From Porodaedalea pini (taxonomy: Eukaryota > Basidiomycota > Agaricomycetes > Hymenochaetales > Hymenochaetaceae), in the NCBI GenBank assembly GCA_002794775.1, contig NBAY01000040.1, positions 248,001-312,000 on the forward strand: 64,000 nucleotides of DNA, in the 5' to 3' direction. Position numbers and translations under genes: made by a program. Position 1 is the first letter of the stretch. Every line of letters starts with the position of its first letter. The notes under the pieces were generated by a model. The model was not told where the DNA came from, searched no databases, and saw only the letters and a program-made list of their open reading frames with translations. Shown in pieces: positions 47,227 through 59,415 of this stretch.

Positions 47227-47468
47227 ATTAGAAGTGCTTTTCTTGGGAGTTTGTATAAAATTCGTCAAGATAGTAAAGTCTACCTATCAAGCTTGACTTT
47301 ATCCATCATATTTTTAGCTGTTTACATGGTCTCCTTCATTCGTACTACTGGTGGGTGCAGATTATACATTTTAGACATTGCTCAGTTGCGTTCTCACATC
47401 AGCTTTATCTACGTTAAGACCCTCTTCTCAACACCCTTGTAGATGCCTACTATAGAGCGCTGTCAACA

Positions 47469-47594
47469 CTATATATAACTATGGATACTATACAAATATA
47501 TGCTATACAGCTATATATAACTATGGATACTATACAAATATACACTATATAGCTATATATAACTATGTATAATATACAAATATACACTATACAG
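47469..47594 (+). repeat. 42-bp tandem repeat, three copies
   Basis: Three 42-bp units each begin CTATATATAACTATG and end TATAYAG. Looser CTATA-rich sequence continues to about 47745. The array lies 240 bp downstream of the Plavaka stop codon, where subterminal repeats would be expected. The rest of 47227-48000 shows nothing else. Confidence 0.75.
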
Positions 47595-48000
47595 CTTTAT
47601 TTGACTATGAGATAATATGAACTATACAGAAATTCATACAACTATATGAACTATATAGCACTCTATCACTATGTGCTATGCAACTATACATGGCTATTGT
47701 GTGCTATATATTGCTATGAAACTATATGCTACTATAGCCCACTATGGGTTTTTGCTGTTTTCCTGATGCAGGTTCTGCAACATGTGCTTCCACAAACAAT
47801 GTTCTGGTCAAAAGAGAGTCTTAGGAAGCAAACGTAAATAATAATAATAACAGTTGACCTTCAAGTTTAACTATGAATAGGCCTTGTCAAGCATTGTGAA
47901 TTGAGCTCACTTATCTAAATGTGCAATAAGAGGCTTTTAATCAGAGTTTGAAATGTGATCACTGCTATGGTTGCTTTCATTTCATAATATTAGTTATGTC

Positions 48001-51000
48001 ACATCCATCAACACCACTCCGAGCCTTGATCATCCCCTGCATCAACACTGAGTCAGACTTTTGTTACCTCTGCTTCATGGACATCTAAGAAAGCTTACTC
48101 AAGGACATAAAGGATGCATTCTCAGACTTTGACAAGAACAAATATCACAGTTGTTTGCTTGATGCTCAGGCAAATCATGACATTTCAAGTTGTGGAGGCA
48201 ACAATGTAATGCTCTGTAGCTGGATATATATGGCAAAGTGCTTCATGGACATGGTAGCTCCTGATGAGTGCAACTTACTGCCCTTTGCAGAAGTATTGTC
48301 ACATGTGATTTCACTGATTTTCATGCCATGAGAGCCTCAAAACACAAACATTTTCATATCTCAACCAAAAGTTGACCATTTTGTGTCATCTAAGTTGCTA
48401 AATTCATTTTTTTTATCTCATCTTTCATATTTCAACTAGAGTGATAAGAAATAGTCAAAATTTGAGTCCAAAACAGTGAAAATGCTGTTTTTGAACCCAT
48501 TTCCCTTGTTCATTTTTTCTTGCACTCAGATTTCACTGTACAGTCCTTCAGACCAGCACAGAATTCCAGTATTAGTCTATTATGAATTTACAGACTGATT
48601 TTGAGATGTATTGTGAGGTAAATGTGCTGAATTGGTGCATGCCTAAAACACACAAATCCCCTCTGTTTCTGCAAGCCCCCCAGCCCCCAGGAAAAAATTC
48701 TTCTCAGCTAAGTTCATGCATGTAAATTCATTCAAAGTGTGTTGGAAGAGATTTGAGCAGCATCCAGGGCTCTAGCATCAACCAGTGAGCTGAATTGAGT
48801 ACCAGATTCTGACTGTATGCACTATTCTTGTAAACATATCCCTGGTTCATGAAGCAAGCCTGTATCCATAGATGCTGCTCAAATCTCTTCCAATACACTT
48901 TGAATGAATTTACATGCATGAACTTAGCTGAGAAGAATTTTTTCCTGGGGGCTGGGGGGCTTGCAGAAACAGAGGGGATTTGTGTGTTTTAGGCATGCAC
49001 CAATTCAGCACATTTACCTCACAATACATCTCAAAATCAGTCTGTAAATTCATAATAGACTAATACTGGAATTCTGTGCTGGTCTGAAGGACTGTACAGT
49101 GAAATCTGAGTGCAAGAAAAAATGAACAAGGGAAATGGGTTCAAAAACAGCATTTTCACTGTTTTGGACTCAAATTTTGACTATTTCTTATCACTCTTGT
49201 TTAAATATGAAAGATGAGATAAAAAAAATGAATTTAGCAACTCAGATGACACAAAATGGTCAACTTTTGGTTGAGATATGAAAATGTTTGTGTTTTGAGG
49301 CTTGTAGCACAAAAATCAGTGAAATCACATGTGACAATACTTCTGAAAAGGGCAGTGATGGTTTGCCCTTCTCTGTCATGCTGTGGAACTCTGTATCTAA
49401 TTGAATTCATTTGCTGTCTGATTACATAGCCAATTTCTTTCAAAAGTGATGACATTAAGTGGAGAGGGGTATGAACATGTTACAAAGTTTCTAGGTCCCC
49501 TCCTTGAAAATGTACCTTTGGATGAATACATTCTGGAATCAAGAAATATCTGTGATCAGGTTTTCAATGAAACTTGACAGTGTGGGAGACACAATTTTGT
49601 GCCCTTTCTCACCCCTCATGATGGTCTCATTGGTTCTGTGATTGAAACAGTAAGCATGCTTTTGAGAACCATGTAGGCCAATTCAGCTGCATGTCAGTTA
49701 TATTTGTCTTGCTTATATCATCTGCTTGTAGGAGATTGCTCAACTATGCTAGAATTACTAACTGGCGCCTTGCAATCCACATGTTCAAGGATGCAGCCAG
49801 CAAACCTGAGCCTGATGTAAAAGATGTAATAGAAGTCATGCATGATGTGAGCTTCAGTATTTAACATTTTTCTGATTCATTTTGCAACTGATGATAACAA
49901 AGCTATTGGATAGCAAAGTGTTGGGGTTGAAGAGTAATGAATGAAATGAGCTTGACCACTTACTTTATAATGCAGCTAGGAATCAGGAGATCATTCCTTT
50001 GAAGCTCTACCTCAAAAATATCTGACATCTTGGGGAGCACTGTTTTGGTGGTGGAAACTATGGTGATGTGTACGAGGGGAAGATGGGCACACAGTGTGTT
50101 GCCATTAAAGTGGCTCAATTTTTTGGTGATCCTGAAGAGCATGAGAGGAAGTTTTGTGTAAGCATGTCCAGAAATGCAGAGTCATGACTTCTACATTACA
50201 TTTCTGTCTTTTCAGGAGTTATGCAAAGAGGTGGTCATCTGGAAGTGCCTTGACCATCCTCATATCTTGCCATTTCATGGGTTTTGTAGTGAGGGATTTC
50301 CTCCAACTGGTCTCATTTCACCATTCTTGCCAAATGGTGACATCCTAGCCTATCTCAGGTGAAATCCACTGGCAGACAAGAAGATACTGGTGAGTAATGC
50401 AGTTACTCCAACATATGAATTAGAATTTAAAGTGCATTTTGAAAGATGAAGCAGATCTGTTCAGGTCTTCAGTACATGCATTGCAACAAGCCTGAGGTAG
50501 TCCACAGTGGCCTCAAATGTGTCAGTGTTGTATGAGAAAACTGTCTTTCTGCATGACTTCCTTACATTGCATGGCTTATCTGCAGGCAAATGTTCTTATT
50601 GACAATGGTGGGAGCATACGTATCACTGACTTTGGTCTGGCATGGCTCATCAGGCTAGCAATGCAAACTGTCACCAATGGAAGTTGGGGTACATTGCACT
50701 GGCAGGCCCCTGAGCTTGTACACCCTAGTGAATGTGGAGGAGATGGATGAGCCAATGTCAAGACTGATATCTATGCATTTGGGATGACATGCCTGGAGGT
50801 CAGTTTTCTTCCGATTAATACTCCACCCTCTCAGTGTTCCTTACCAGAAATATTTGACAGATCTTCACGGAGAAGATTCTGTTTCATGGCTTGAGTGAGG
50901 GGGAAGTGGTACTCATGGCTCAGAAGGGGACTGGACTGGAATGTGCCCTTTCTGTAGCTTACAGCTCAGACTATACTGGCCAGATCTTGAAGTTCTGCTG

Positions 51001-51062
51001 CCAAACAAATCCTGACTTTCAACTGAATATGCAAGGTGTAGCTGAGATAATTTTCACTGGTT
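48001..51062 (+). pseudogene. Decayed paralogue of the left-edge protein kinase
   Basis: Exon-like segments follow the same order as the kinase at 1-2386. LLKDIKDAFSDFDKNKYHSC lies at about 48085-48145, YILESRNICDQVFNETC near 49530, RLLNYARITNWRLAIHMFKD near 49730, and the glycine loop FGGGNYGDVYEGKMG with VAIKVAQFF near 50045-50125. ELCKEVVIWKCLDHPHILPF is near 50218, ANVLIDNGGSIRITDFGLAW near 50585, TLHWQAPELVHPSE near 50690 and GLECALSVAYSS near 50935. The catalytic HGDL stretch is unrecognisable. Stops follow GDILAYLR and GGDG, and a foldback element splits the first exon. Inactive. Confidence 0.85.
48277..49356. mobile_element. Foldback (long inverted-repeat) element, ~1.08 kb
   Basis: The left arm 48277-48764 (488 bp) and right arm 48871-49356 (486 bp) are near-perfect inverted copies around a 106-bp loop. 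The outer ends read ACTGCCCTTT on the left and its complement on the right. Visible differences are few, for example CATGCCATGAGA against TTGTAGCACAAA near the outer end. No long open frame exists. It interrupts a decayed kinase exon. No clear target-site duplication could be seen. Confidence 0.92.
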
Positions 51063-51561
51063 AAACAATTAGAATACCTAGATTTATCTATTGGTGGTAC
51101 GGTATTGAGTATGCAGTAATGTTTGACTTTCATGTATGTACACAAGTATACCCTATTCACCTCTTTCGCTGTATCCAGATTGGAAATACTCAATGTTGTT
51201 GAAGTTGATCATCTAGTCACATACTGCGTAGTGCACTCTTATATAAAAAGAGAGAGATTATGAAGTAATCATTCAAGCTGCGCACTGCGGATTACTGATA
51301 CATTACTTCTGAAGACCAAACATTAAAACACCTCAACGAGACAGTGCATCAATGAAGCAATAAAATAATTTAAAAAATAAATGAGACTATGTGTACAAGC
51401 ATTTCTTGAGCAACTCGAGGTCGTAGCGTCCGAAGATTACGAAAGGAAGTGACATAGACTCGGAAGCAAAGTATCCAGAGGCGCGGATGGCTGATGGATC
51501 CCAAAGAGACGAGAACGCAGTCATGCCTGACTACCCTGACATATTAGTCGCGCATTGTGGT
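51063..51561. other. Intergenic, right edge of the repeat island
   Basis: AT-rich sequence with short degenerate stretches continuing the kinase relic to about 51200, then the 3' flank of the next gene. No coding signal. Confidence 0.4.
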
Positions 51562-52869
51562 TCAACATGCCCCGATGACCTGCCCCACCTCGTCCAACAA
51601 AACGAGCTTAGCTCCCTGAAGAGGTCGGATGTTGATTTTCTTCGACACAGACACAGAAGCCGAGCCAGACCGGGTTCGCCCAGACGCCGCAGCTGATCTC
51701 GATGCCACATTCATTCCGGAGACCTCGACTTCGGTTCTCCAAGCATCGAGCACCGACCGTACGTACATCGCATAGCGCACGTCGTGGTACACCTTCACAT
51801 ATGAGCATTGATCGAGGCTCTCTGGCAGAGCAACCTTCAAGAGCGTACGCTCAAGGTGCGTCGTCTTGGTGATCTTCTCCTGCGGCTTCTCCGTAGGTGC
51901 CACGTGAAACGAGAGCGATATCGCGCCCAAAATCTGCTTCTTGCGAATTTCGAGGAGATCGGACCAGAATTTGTTGATCACAAAGGGTGTCCATGTGATA
52001 GAAGGAGAGGCATAGCTTGGCTGAGGAGCGGAAACGGGTGAGTTGTCTGATAGGCGTGCAGGCGTGGCTTCTTTCCACGGAAGTTTGCCCTTGACAGGAA
52101 TAACCCATGCACTACGCGCATATGGATCTTTGAAATAAGTCCCCGCTTCTCTCGGCGAGAACGATGCAATGGAAAGGAAGGGCGCCTTGGAATACGGAGC
52201 GAAACGTTTTGTGATGTCTAAACTTGAACGTTGATTGACGGTGACAGGCAAGTAAGAATGGTGATGAGGCTGAGGTATTAGATCATGTAATGCCATTGTC
52301 ACATCTCCAACCCGCGGACGCTTCTTCTGTCTCTGCTCGGAGTCATCGCCTTGTTCTTCCCTCATCACTTCGCTAGTACGCTTTCCCCTCCCCCTCCCCT
52401 TCTCTCTACCGACCTGGTCAATGCGCGGAGGAAGCTCCTTCACGGGCTTCTTACGATCCAGCAGATATGAGAAATCGGTACCCTCGAAGTCCTTGAGCCT
52501 CATAACGTCGAGCATATCTCTTCGGTCTGAAATATCGCCCCATTCTTTGGTAGGCTTGACGGATCGCTTCCTTCCCAGATCACGCCGGAAAGATGAAGGG
52601 GTCGGGGGTGTCTTCTTCAATACAAGGGTACGACCTATATGTGCAGCTTGGACAATGCTTCAGTTCATGATATCAAGCAGGAAGTGACTGTGCTCACATA
52701 GATCTGATGGCGAACTAACAGTACGCCACCCATCGCAAGACTCAACTGCAGCAACAAGATCACGACCCTTGGAGAGAAGCTCGTCTTTAGATAGCGATGC
52801 ACTCTTCCTGTTTCCCGCAGTTGCTGGCACAAAGTTATGGATGACGAGCGAACTTCTGCCGGTGTCCAT
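51562..52869 (-). CDS. Unrecognised fungal protein, 414 residues
   Basis: Two exons (52869-52698 and 52634-51562, 63-bp intron) join in phase to 414 codons. The start is the ATG of MDTGRSSLVIHNFVPATAGN. The first ~60 residues are compact (SKDELLSKGRDLVAAVESCD). A basic, Pro-rich linker follows, then REEQGDDSEQRQKKRPRVGD, a possible nuclear-localisation sequence. The C-terminal half is an apparently folded domain: FLSIASFSPREAGTYFKDPY, ITWTPFVINKFWSDLLEIRK, LGAISLSFHVAP and QCSYVKVYHDVRYAMYVRSV. No family recognised. It shares a 555-bp divergent upstream region with the gene at 53424. Confidence 0.7.
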
Positions 52870-53423
52870 GGCACGGTGATAGCATGGCCAGCTCCCTTCG
52901 TTTGAACACTAGCCTAGCAAATACAAGAGCTGAGAAGCGGAAGAAAACTGTACTCCTTCGAAAGAGACCAGATGATGGATGTGGCACGAAGACAAGAGCT
53001 ACGGCGCAGTCGTGGCTGCGTTGAAGGTTTCGAGTCCCGGCCAACCTTCATGATCAGTCAACTTAGATGATCGGCGCGTAACCCATTCTGGGACAACACG
53101 CTTCAATCAACACGTGCACGCGTCAAAACCGCGTACGCTACGGCTTGCTGGCTGCCACGATGGCGCACCGAGCTCAACGTCGGTGAGCGTCTGTAATCGT
53201 TTAGTCGGGCGAGAACTCTGCGTGTCAAGTAAGGGGCGAGGTAGTTATATATTTTTGAGCTCGTTTCATGCTAACTCAACGACCTAATCACTTCAGCCGC
53301 GTCCATCATTCCTTGCAGGGTCTCCTTCTTTTGCGCCCGGGCTACGACACCGCTCTTTTGTCCAGCACATCCTATATAATACATGATTCAAACGAGGATA
53401 CGATCGCACTAATACTAAAGAAA

Positions 53424-55026
53424 ATGAACACTCCTTCACGCTCTCCGAACGCCTCTGTGCGCACAAAGAGGCCTCTAAGGCCGCTCCCTGCTCTTCCCAC
53501 TGTCCAAGAAACGAAGAAAGAGCTCCCGCGACTCTCGCATCTCGTCAAAGATAACATCCATGAACCGTTCCAGCTGTTGGAGTCTCATCCGCTCAGGTGA
53601 GAAATGTATTCTGTCGTCCTTCTCTTTCAATACTATTCGTATAGCTGCCTCACCTTTTCCCGAGCTTTCTACCCGCACTTGCAATCCATTATCCCCTATG
53701 TTCACTATGCCTTAGCGTACATCCGACTGATTAACTCATTCTGTGCCTTGTCGTCATCCCGTTTAATGATCGACAGCTGACCGTCTTCCATTTCCTTTAA
53801 GCTTAATTTGTCAATATCACAACGTGAAGCGCGTCTCGCTCGAGGAAGGCGTCCCACCTCCATTCAAATTCGATGTTCCGGTTCTCCGCGACGCTGTTGA
53901 AAAACCTAATGCCCTTCTCCCAACTCATGTACTCGCCGTCTACGACCAGGACAGCACATCCGAACAAACCGAGCACAATCCAAATCTTTCGCCACATACA
54001 GCAGGCACGTCCTCGGACCGTCCTTCGCTTCCGGCTACGCCCCTTATGATCCCCGTGAACGCAGAGTTGTGGGCGCTCTATTTCACCTCTACGCTGTCTT
54101 CGGACCCTGTCCCTCTTCCCTCGCCATCGCCGTCTTTTCCCGCCATCGACGCCATGCGCCGGCACTCCCGGACGGATTCGGTCGCGTCTACCTCTTCTCA
54201 GATGACTAGCAGGAACTCCTTCTCACGCACACGACCTCGCTCCGTCCTTTCTCTACCCGTGCACGTCGTGCGCGTCCCCTCGGCCAGGGCTCTCCCTCTG
54301 CTCTTGCTTACTAGCCTGAGAATTCTTCCTCAGAACAGCGTGATGCCCGCTCTTCTTCCGCGCGAGGTGCTGGCCGAACTTCCTGCGCCTCCCGCTATCC
54401 TAGCGCAGCACCTTCTGCTCTGGCTATATCCAACGCCGGGAGACTGGGAAAGGAGGTGTCTCGAGGACATCACAGGCTATTCTCCATTTTTCGAGTCATT
54501 ACCAGTGGCTCGGATCTCGTCGAGCTCGCGGAGTCCTCGCTTATCACATTCACCCCTGCTCTCTCCTTCCTTCAGCCCACGTCCAGACACCATAAGGCGC
54601 CTCTCCTCAACTTCCGCGTCCTCGCTCCCCTCTACCAGCTCAAGCGTCTTGTCCTTCCCGTCCTCCGCATCCGTTCTCTCGCCGCAGGCGGACACCGAGC
54701 CCATATGTGCCCTTGCGGATCCAGTGACGCAGGACGACCCGGATCTACGCCTGCTCGCGCTCGCGCAGCAGAATTTCGGGCTGTGGGTGGATGCACTCGC
54801 GCTCGGCGCGCGTGACCCGGGCGTAGTGCGGCTCGCCGAGCTCGCGTGGTCAGTCGCTTCTGAGGCGAGGCGCGCGCGCTTCGGGGACCCCACCTCTGCC
54901 TCCGATGCCGATGCTGGAAGGCGTAGCGCCAACAGTTCTTTGCGCAGTCGGCAGAGCCGGAGTCGCAGCCGAGCGCCTATTCCCATCCTGGACACCCCTC
55001 CCAGACCTCCCTCACCTACAAAATGA
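53424..55026 (+). CDS. Unrecognised Ser/Pro-rich fungal protein, 465 residues
   Basis: Exons 53424-53596 and 53802-55026 join in phase to 465 codons. Features are an N-terminal basic/Pro segment (RPLRPLPALPTVQETKKELP) and a middle part with FKFDVPVLRDAVEKPNALLP and NAELWALYFTSTLS. A Leu-rich helical block (ALPLLLLTSLRILPQNSVMP, EVLAELPAPPAILAQHLLLW) follows, with long Ser tracts and a C-terminal Arg/Ser tail (SLRSRQSRSRSRAPIP). GC content is high in the second exon. No known domain. The gene converges on the coiled-coil gene at 55658. Confidence 0.65.
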
Positions 55027-55657
55027 AGTTAAAGAAAAGGCGCCACCTATGGCGCCAACCAAGCGTATTCAGCCTCTGCGCTGAAGATATCTCCGGAAAC
55101 TGATGACCTCTCAATGCCCTTCCCCGGCGCAACGGACCTTCTCATTTTTTTTTCATTTTGCTCACGAACTTCTTCACTCATTCCTACTTTAGATCAAGAA
55201 CACCTGTCTAATCATCTGAACTGTCACACCCTTTAGTTGTTGTCCCGATCCGTGTAGCACCAGGCACCTACGTCTGACATCTATCTTTTATACCCTGCAC
55301 TCACTCTTTTTCTAAATCGCGTACGCTAACGAATATCTTCTATATTTCCTTGCATAACACCGAATAATCCGTACATTGACAAGCTGCTAATCATCTATAC
55401 TTCTGTCCATGTCCTAGTATTACGCCGATGAGGCGGAACGTCTCATCTAAAAATCTGACTATGCATTACACTATGAGCTAAAAGCACAATTTCCGAGGAT
55501 ATAGAAAAGACAAGCAACCTTTCATACAAAAAGACAATACCCTGAAAGGAATGAGGAATGACAAAGGAAAGGTGCGGAACGAACCAAAACTTTCATGAGG
55601 CATCCAAAACAAAAGAAACAAAAAATGAAGGAAAACAGAACCAGAGGCACATCTAAC
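55027..55657. other. Convergent intergenic region
   Basis: AT-richer sequence between two convergent stops. It presumably holds both 3' untranslated regions. No repeats or open frames of note. Confidence 0.4.
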
Positions 55658-58605
55658 TCAGCTCAACAGCCCACTCGAGCTCGCAACAAGCTTTTGAAAA
55701 ATGGCATCTAGGTCCGGACTCTCCGCCTTCATAACCCGGTCGATCGGTGACGCCAACAGCACCTTGTTCAGGTTATTCGCATACGAGGCCGACGCGGGCA
55801 GCGCCGGCACCTCGCAGCTCGGAGGCGCGGACAGCTGCGAAAGCTGCTGGACAGGCCGGTACAACCCCTGCAGACCCCCGGGCTGCCACTCGCCCGCCAT
55901 CCTCTTCTCACGTGCACTCCGTGCCGCACCGCGCCCTATGCCTTGCCCTATGCCAACAAACTTGGGGTCCGATGGAGCAGCGATGAGTGCCGTGAAACTG
56001 TCAGCACTGCACTTCGTTGCGAGTGACCAGCCGGATGCGGCAGTGGGTGCCGTCGTGAGCGCAGGGATGGACACGTTGCTTCCCTGGGCGGAGGTCATAA
56101 TTGTGCTCGCGATGCTCGGGAGCTTCAGCGGCTCGGGGAGGGGGAAATCGAGGCCGAGGCCGAATCCGCTGATATCTGGCGATGTCTCTTGCTGGGGCGG
56201 AGATGACATGGGAGTTGGAATCGCCGTTGCTGATTTATACAGGTCAGGCATTGTCTTCGAGCGGCGAAGGTCCATCTTCTTTGCCGCCTTCGTCGGTGTC
56301 GGGCCCGGACTGAGGTCAACGCTCGCTCGTCCGTCCCTAGAGATATCAGGCGAGAGCAGAGAACCGCGCTGGCCAGCCCGAGCAAGCATTTCCACTGCAA
56401 CAGACATGTCCACCTCCTCGTCTTTGATCGAGATGTTCGATAGGAAGCTTTGCATGGATGCGACGCGCACAAGCCTGCGCGAGCCCCGCTCTCCTTGCGA
56501 GGATCTATTGTTACTGTGCGCAATCAGCTTCCGAAGCGCCTTGATCTCCCTCTCATTACGGCGCGCCTCCTTCTGTAAGACCGCGATCTGATTCTCGAGC
56601 TGTACCTTCTCGTTCTGATGCCGCTGGATGATTTGTAGCAGATGTCCCGCTAGCCTGTCGAAGCGTGCACATTGTATATCCAGAGCACGCTGAAGCTGAG
56701 AGGGACTGCTTTCCGCACTAGACACCCCAACCCCATTCTTTTCCTTGTCCTCGACGTCGCGAGGCGACTCTTGATAGATAGCAACAGACCTCTCCGAGAT
56801 GCGGTCAAGACGATCGACTTCGCGAGACTCAGTGCCCAGGCCATGTTGGCAAGACGGCTTCGAGTGTTGTAGAGATCTCGTTTGCACATGGTTGACGATA
56901 TTCAGGCCGTTTGAGGTTGCCATTCGAGAGACATTATCTGCAAACTCTTCTGACGCTTTGTCGATAGCAGCAGACTGGAGTCGGTCAGCAGACGCACCAA
57001 CAGGCGAGTAGTCTTTTTCGCCGGACGAAGCTGACATCAAAACCGAAAGGGGACTTTGAGCTTCCAATGTAAATCGACCTTCAGTCTCTTGCTTGTTCCT
57101 CGGAAATTTGAATGCGAGGCCAAATTCATGAGAAGGGGACGCTAGAGGTGGCAGGTCCGAGGAGTCATTGACAGATGCTTTTCTGGCGGGGTGCTTTTGA
57201 CCTTGGCGAGCTACTTGGTTCCTAAGGCGGCGACCATCCTCATAGCTGTCGTCGTAATAAGAAGAGTCCTCGCTGTCGCCGACGTCGACCCCAAGCTCAG
57301 CCTCCAGTACGTTGGCGACAGATATTGTCACTTTTTCTTTGCCAATCCGAACGTGAGAACATCTTGGTCTGGCAACAGGCGACCCCGCCGCATTTTCAGC
57401 AGTAGTAGCGCCCTTCAACGATTCAGGAGAAGACGTTTGGTTACGTGCACTGACTGAATGTCGTCTTGGAGATCTGAGCACCATGTCCGGAGAAAGAGAT
57501 GTAGGACTTGAGGCGTGCTTCGTTGCAGTTTGCATCGTGTTTGCATTTCTAATATTATCATGTATGGGAGACTGAGCTGAGCCTGTTCCGGCAAGAAGAT
57601 GGCTTTGTATTTGACTAGGCAGAGTGGCTGTCGATTGAGACGGACCAGGTGGAGACTCAAGCAATGAACTGTCGGGAGAAGCAAAGCATAAACTCGGAGG
57701 TGTTGGCGCGACGCGAGGGGACGTGAAGAAGTCTTTGTCATCGCCCAGACTTTGTTCCTTCGATAAATAAACAGGATGTATTATTTCTGCTCGCTGAGGA
57801 GTCAAAGAAGGAACGAGATGCTTTTCCGAGGTCTTGAACATTCCACGCCCTTTTGAAGTAGATTTGAGATCAGCTGACGAGTAACGAGAAGCCAATGAAG
57901 GACGAGAGGTAACGCGAGAGAGAAAGGAGGCCTTTGCTGGCTTTTCGGAAGAACGTTTGTTTTGTGGAACTGTCAGCTTATCCGGCGTTAAATTCTGGGT
58001 GCTCCCAGAAGGGAACATGGTGTGCCGCGCGTCCAACGGCCGACTTTTCGTTGGCGTCGTGTACGCTGAATTCAATCCGAGTCTCAAAGGAGAGACATCG
58101 AGGGTGGGAAGTTCCAGGTTGCCAGTGGAGAGCGAGCCAGCTAAATACGCGAACGTACGTTAGCCAATGTTCAACTTGCTGCAGTAGTTCAGGAGTGGCA
58201 TACCAGCTCCAAGAGAGGACCTTGCCAGACGAGCGGCCGTCCTACATGATACATCAGCAGCTGATTCAATTTCAACCAGCCGATTGCAAGCACGCACTCG
58301 TTAGCCAACTGGGAGACCGTCTTGTAATGGCCTCGTCGATCACCATCATCTTCCAATGGACCGTCACCCTCCGCAATCGCATTCGAGCGCAGCGCCGCCA
58401 GTGACTTCCGCCTCTTCCCAAGGAACGGGATGATGCGCATCCTGCTCGAACTGCGCGTGTGGCCGGGGTTTGCCGCGCGCGAGGAGTCACCCTGGTTGAA
58501 TGCGCCGGTGGCAAAGGATGCAGATGCGTGCCTGTTCTCCGGCTCTGTTGTGTCTTTCGAGCGACTCTGCTTTGATGATGAGCGGTTATAGAATGGGAAG
58601 GACAT
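55658..58605 (-). CDS. Unrecognised large coiled-coil protein
   Basis: The first exon starts at the ATG at 58605 (MSFPFYNRSSSKQSRSK) and runs to somewhere near 58300-58210. After an intron, a single exon from about 58150 to the stop at 55658 encodes some 825 residues. The protein is mostly Ser/Pro-rich and probably disordered, with a positively charged segment (MRIIPFLGKRRKSLAALRSN) near the N-terminus. One clear coiled coil lies at about 56690-56520 (QRALDIQCARFDRLAGHLLQ, NEKVQLENQIAVLQKEARRN). Many SP/TP sites suggest phosphorylation. The look is that of fungal polarity or cytoskeleton scaffolds, but no family match can be claimed. The splice junction of intron 1 is unresolved. Confidence 0.65.
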
Positions 58606-58872
58606 GGAAGTAGAGCGCGTATCGCTAGGTGTGCTGGTCGCGGTGCGGAGGTTCAAAGAAAGCCGTGACACGGAGTTCGTTGAACTTGAGGTGCGTCGAT
58701 CGTCCGTGTCAGTACAAACAAGCAAAAACGGAATTATCTTACAATTTCCGTATCGCTCATTAATATTGTATTTGACGACCGGATTTGACAGAAAGCAAAG
58801 AGAAGTGAAGAGTTCTCAATATTTTTATTGAAAAGATCAAGAGGATACTAAAAAACGTGCACTGTGAATGTA

Positions 58873-58951
58873 AGGTCCTACCCGGAATCGAACCGGGGTT
58901 ACAGGAATTCAAAGTCAGAATCCTGTGTGATAACCGCTACACTATAGAACC
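58873..58951 (-). tRNA. tRNA-Gln (CTG) with a 7-nt intron
   Basis: The minus strand folds as a tRNA. The acceptor stem GGTTCTA pairs with TAGGACC, with discriminator T. The D arm is TGTAGCGGTTATCACA, the anticodon stem CAGGA/TCCTG, and the T arm CCCCGGTTCGATTCCGGG (B box GGTTCGATTCC). The anticodon loop is 14 nt; taking out CTTTGAA after position 37 leaves TTCTGAT, with anticodon CTG. The acceptor stem and D arm closely resemble eukaryotic tRNA-Gln. Mature length is 72 nt before CCA. Confidence 0.9.
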
Positions 58952-59102
58952 GACAACACCAGGTGTTTTACTAATCATGTTCTTCAGCTATTGTATTTCA
59001 CCGGTTTGTTGTCACTACGGCAATTTTAGACAACGCCTTTCGACAAAGCGATATCGGGGCCCGAAAGCGCATAGTACTAGTGTTGTCGCTCATATGTCCT
59101 AA

Positions 59103-59415
59103 GTTCTAAATACAAAAAAATACACTTTGTCCTTCATTCTAAAGTCGGACACTGACTGCATTGCACGCACTTCACAAAAAAAGACCAACCCTCGTCGTCA
59201 TCGCCGTAACCCGGGGTCCGGCATAGTGTATTGAAAAAAATAGCCATGCTAAAGGGGTCTTACTAGTGGATGCCGCAAAACTGCTTGCCTTGGGCGTATA
59301 AAGAACCGAGGGCTTGAGCACGTCTTGTTGGTCTCCTCATCACACACTCTTTCGATTTACTCGCGCAGTACTCGTGCACCGTAACTCAGCCTCAACCTCA
59401 AGCTAGAACATCAAA
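59103..59415 (+). promoter_or_regulatory. Promoter and leader of the secreted His-rich protein
   Basis: TATAAA lies at 59297-59302, followed by a C/T-rich leader (GTTGGTCTCCTCATCACACA near 59328) and an AACATCAAAATG start context at 59416. This is the arrangement of strongly expressed fungal genes. Confidence 0.6.

Noticed and set aside
55701..56591. 296-codon plus-strand open frame
   Set aside because: It overlaps the large minus-strand coiled-coil gene, whose heptad pattern and long frame are better supported.
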